Source: Actinokineospora auranticolor
GTDB taxonomy: Bacteria; Actinomycetota; Actinomycetes; Mycobacteriales; Pseudonocardiaceae
Reading direction: 5' to 3'
NCBI RefSeq assembly: GCF_002934265.1
Contig: NZ_PTIX01000027.1
Location: 32,280-96,279, forward strand
Length of the DNA: 64,000 bases
Part shown: positions 63,836 to 64,000 of the stretch, in pieces
Layout of the letters: every line of letters starts with the position of its first letter
How positions within the stretch are numbered: position 1 is the first letter of the stretch
Translations under genes and position numbers: made by a program
Notes under the pieces: generated by a model
Databases searched by the model: none
What the model saw: only the letters and a program-made list of their open reading frames with translations
Told to the model about the DNA's origin: nothing

Positions 63836-64000
63836 TTAGGTGGTTTCGGCTGGTCGGCGGCGGTGTCGGGTCTTGCTGGGCGGGGTGAGGGTGATGTTCG
63901 AGTGAGGTGGTCGGCTGTTTCGGAGTTGTTGTCGGTGTCGTGCGCGTTTGACCGGGAAGTTGCTCATTTTCCGTTTGATCACCCGCGGGTAGCTCCGGTG
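63836..64000 (-). CDS. IS4-type transposase, C-terminal fragment (continues past window)
   Basis: The minus strand is open from the window edge to TAA at 63838-63836 and reads HRSYPRVIKRKMSNFPVKRA then RHRQQLRNSRPPHSNITLTPP. YPRVIKRKMSNFxVKR is the conserved end of actinobacterial IS4-family DDE transposases. The DDE domain lies beyond 64000. The stop is 17 bp from the kinase stop, so the IS inserted just downstream of it. No terminal inverted repeat can be defined from one end. Confidence 0.72.
   Translation of the reverse strand, partial: HRSYPRVIKRKMSNFPVKRARHRQQLRNSRPPHSNITLTPPSKTRHRRRPAETT

Overview
The window is high-GC actinobacterial chromosome. The gene set (Lsr2, ClpC, the folate/FtsH/TilS/Hpt cluster, PrsW, DUF6779- and DUF3180-type proteins, an F420-dependent oxidoreductase, a SARP regulator) points to the Pseudonocardiales (Actinokineospora/Saccharothrix/Lentzea type). 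This placement rests on gene content and protein style, not on a database search.

Positions 1-17423 are the right part of an integrated siphovirus. Order on the + strand: portal (cut by the window edge), MuF-like protein, scaffold, HK97-type major capsid, a GT4 glycosyltransferase, four head-tail connector genes, an AlbA_2/Schlafen-like cargo gene of much lower GC, tail terminator, tail tube, the G/GT chaperone pair, tape measure, four tail/baseplate genes, a terminator, then a GH25-LysM2 endolysin and a holin. A large serine integrase on the minus strand closes the prophage. The element ends inside a host antibiotic-biosynthesis-monooxygenase-like gene, leaving a 56-codon 5' fragment at 17436-17606, so attR can be placed to within about 20 bp. 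Terminase, repressor and attL must lie to the left of the window.

Positions 17616-32052 are host genes: an M1 peptidase lipoprotein, an alpha/beta hydrolase, a membrane EEP-family protein, a DrrAB-type ABC exporter next to a giant SARP/NB-ARC/TPR regulator, ClpC with a candidate ClgR box, a FhuF-like [2Fe-2S] protein behind an IdeR/DmdR-type iron box and a short leader ORF, Lsr2 and a methyltransferase. Positions 32134-50959 form a long, mostly minus-strand housekeeping run, transcribed from right to left: dacB with an extraordinary repetitive N-terminal tail, a zinc metalloprotease, tilS, hpt, ftsH, folE-folP-folB-folK, DUF3180, DUF6779, PrsW, a DUF2520 protein, panC, panD, coaX. The four fol genes overlap by 4 bp each.

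Positions 51088-64000 hold ppa, a SMI1/KNR4 protein, an 850-bp repeat-rich intergenic region, an autoregulated marR-MFS exporter operon with a clear operator, glyA behind a ZTP (pfl) riboswitch, a hotdog thioesterase, a LysR regulator, a degraded gamma-carbonic-anhydrase-like gene, a TIGR03617-type oxidoreductase, a secreted Thr-rich surface protein, a membrane protein with ATQALP motifs coupled to a Ser/Thr kinase, and at the right edge the C-terminus of an IS4-type transposase.

The most interesting signals are the low-GC AlbA_2 cargo gene embedded in the prophage structural operon, the glycosyltransferase beside the capsid gene, structural genes whose best ribosome binding site points at ATC or CTG, the attR-truncated host gene, the giant repetitive DacB tail, and a two-copy dispersed element split by a 99-bp insert.
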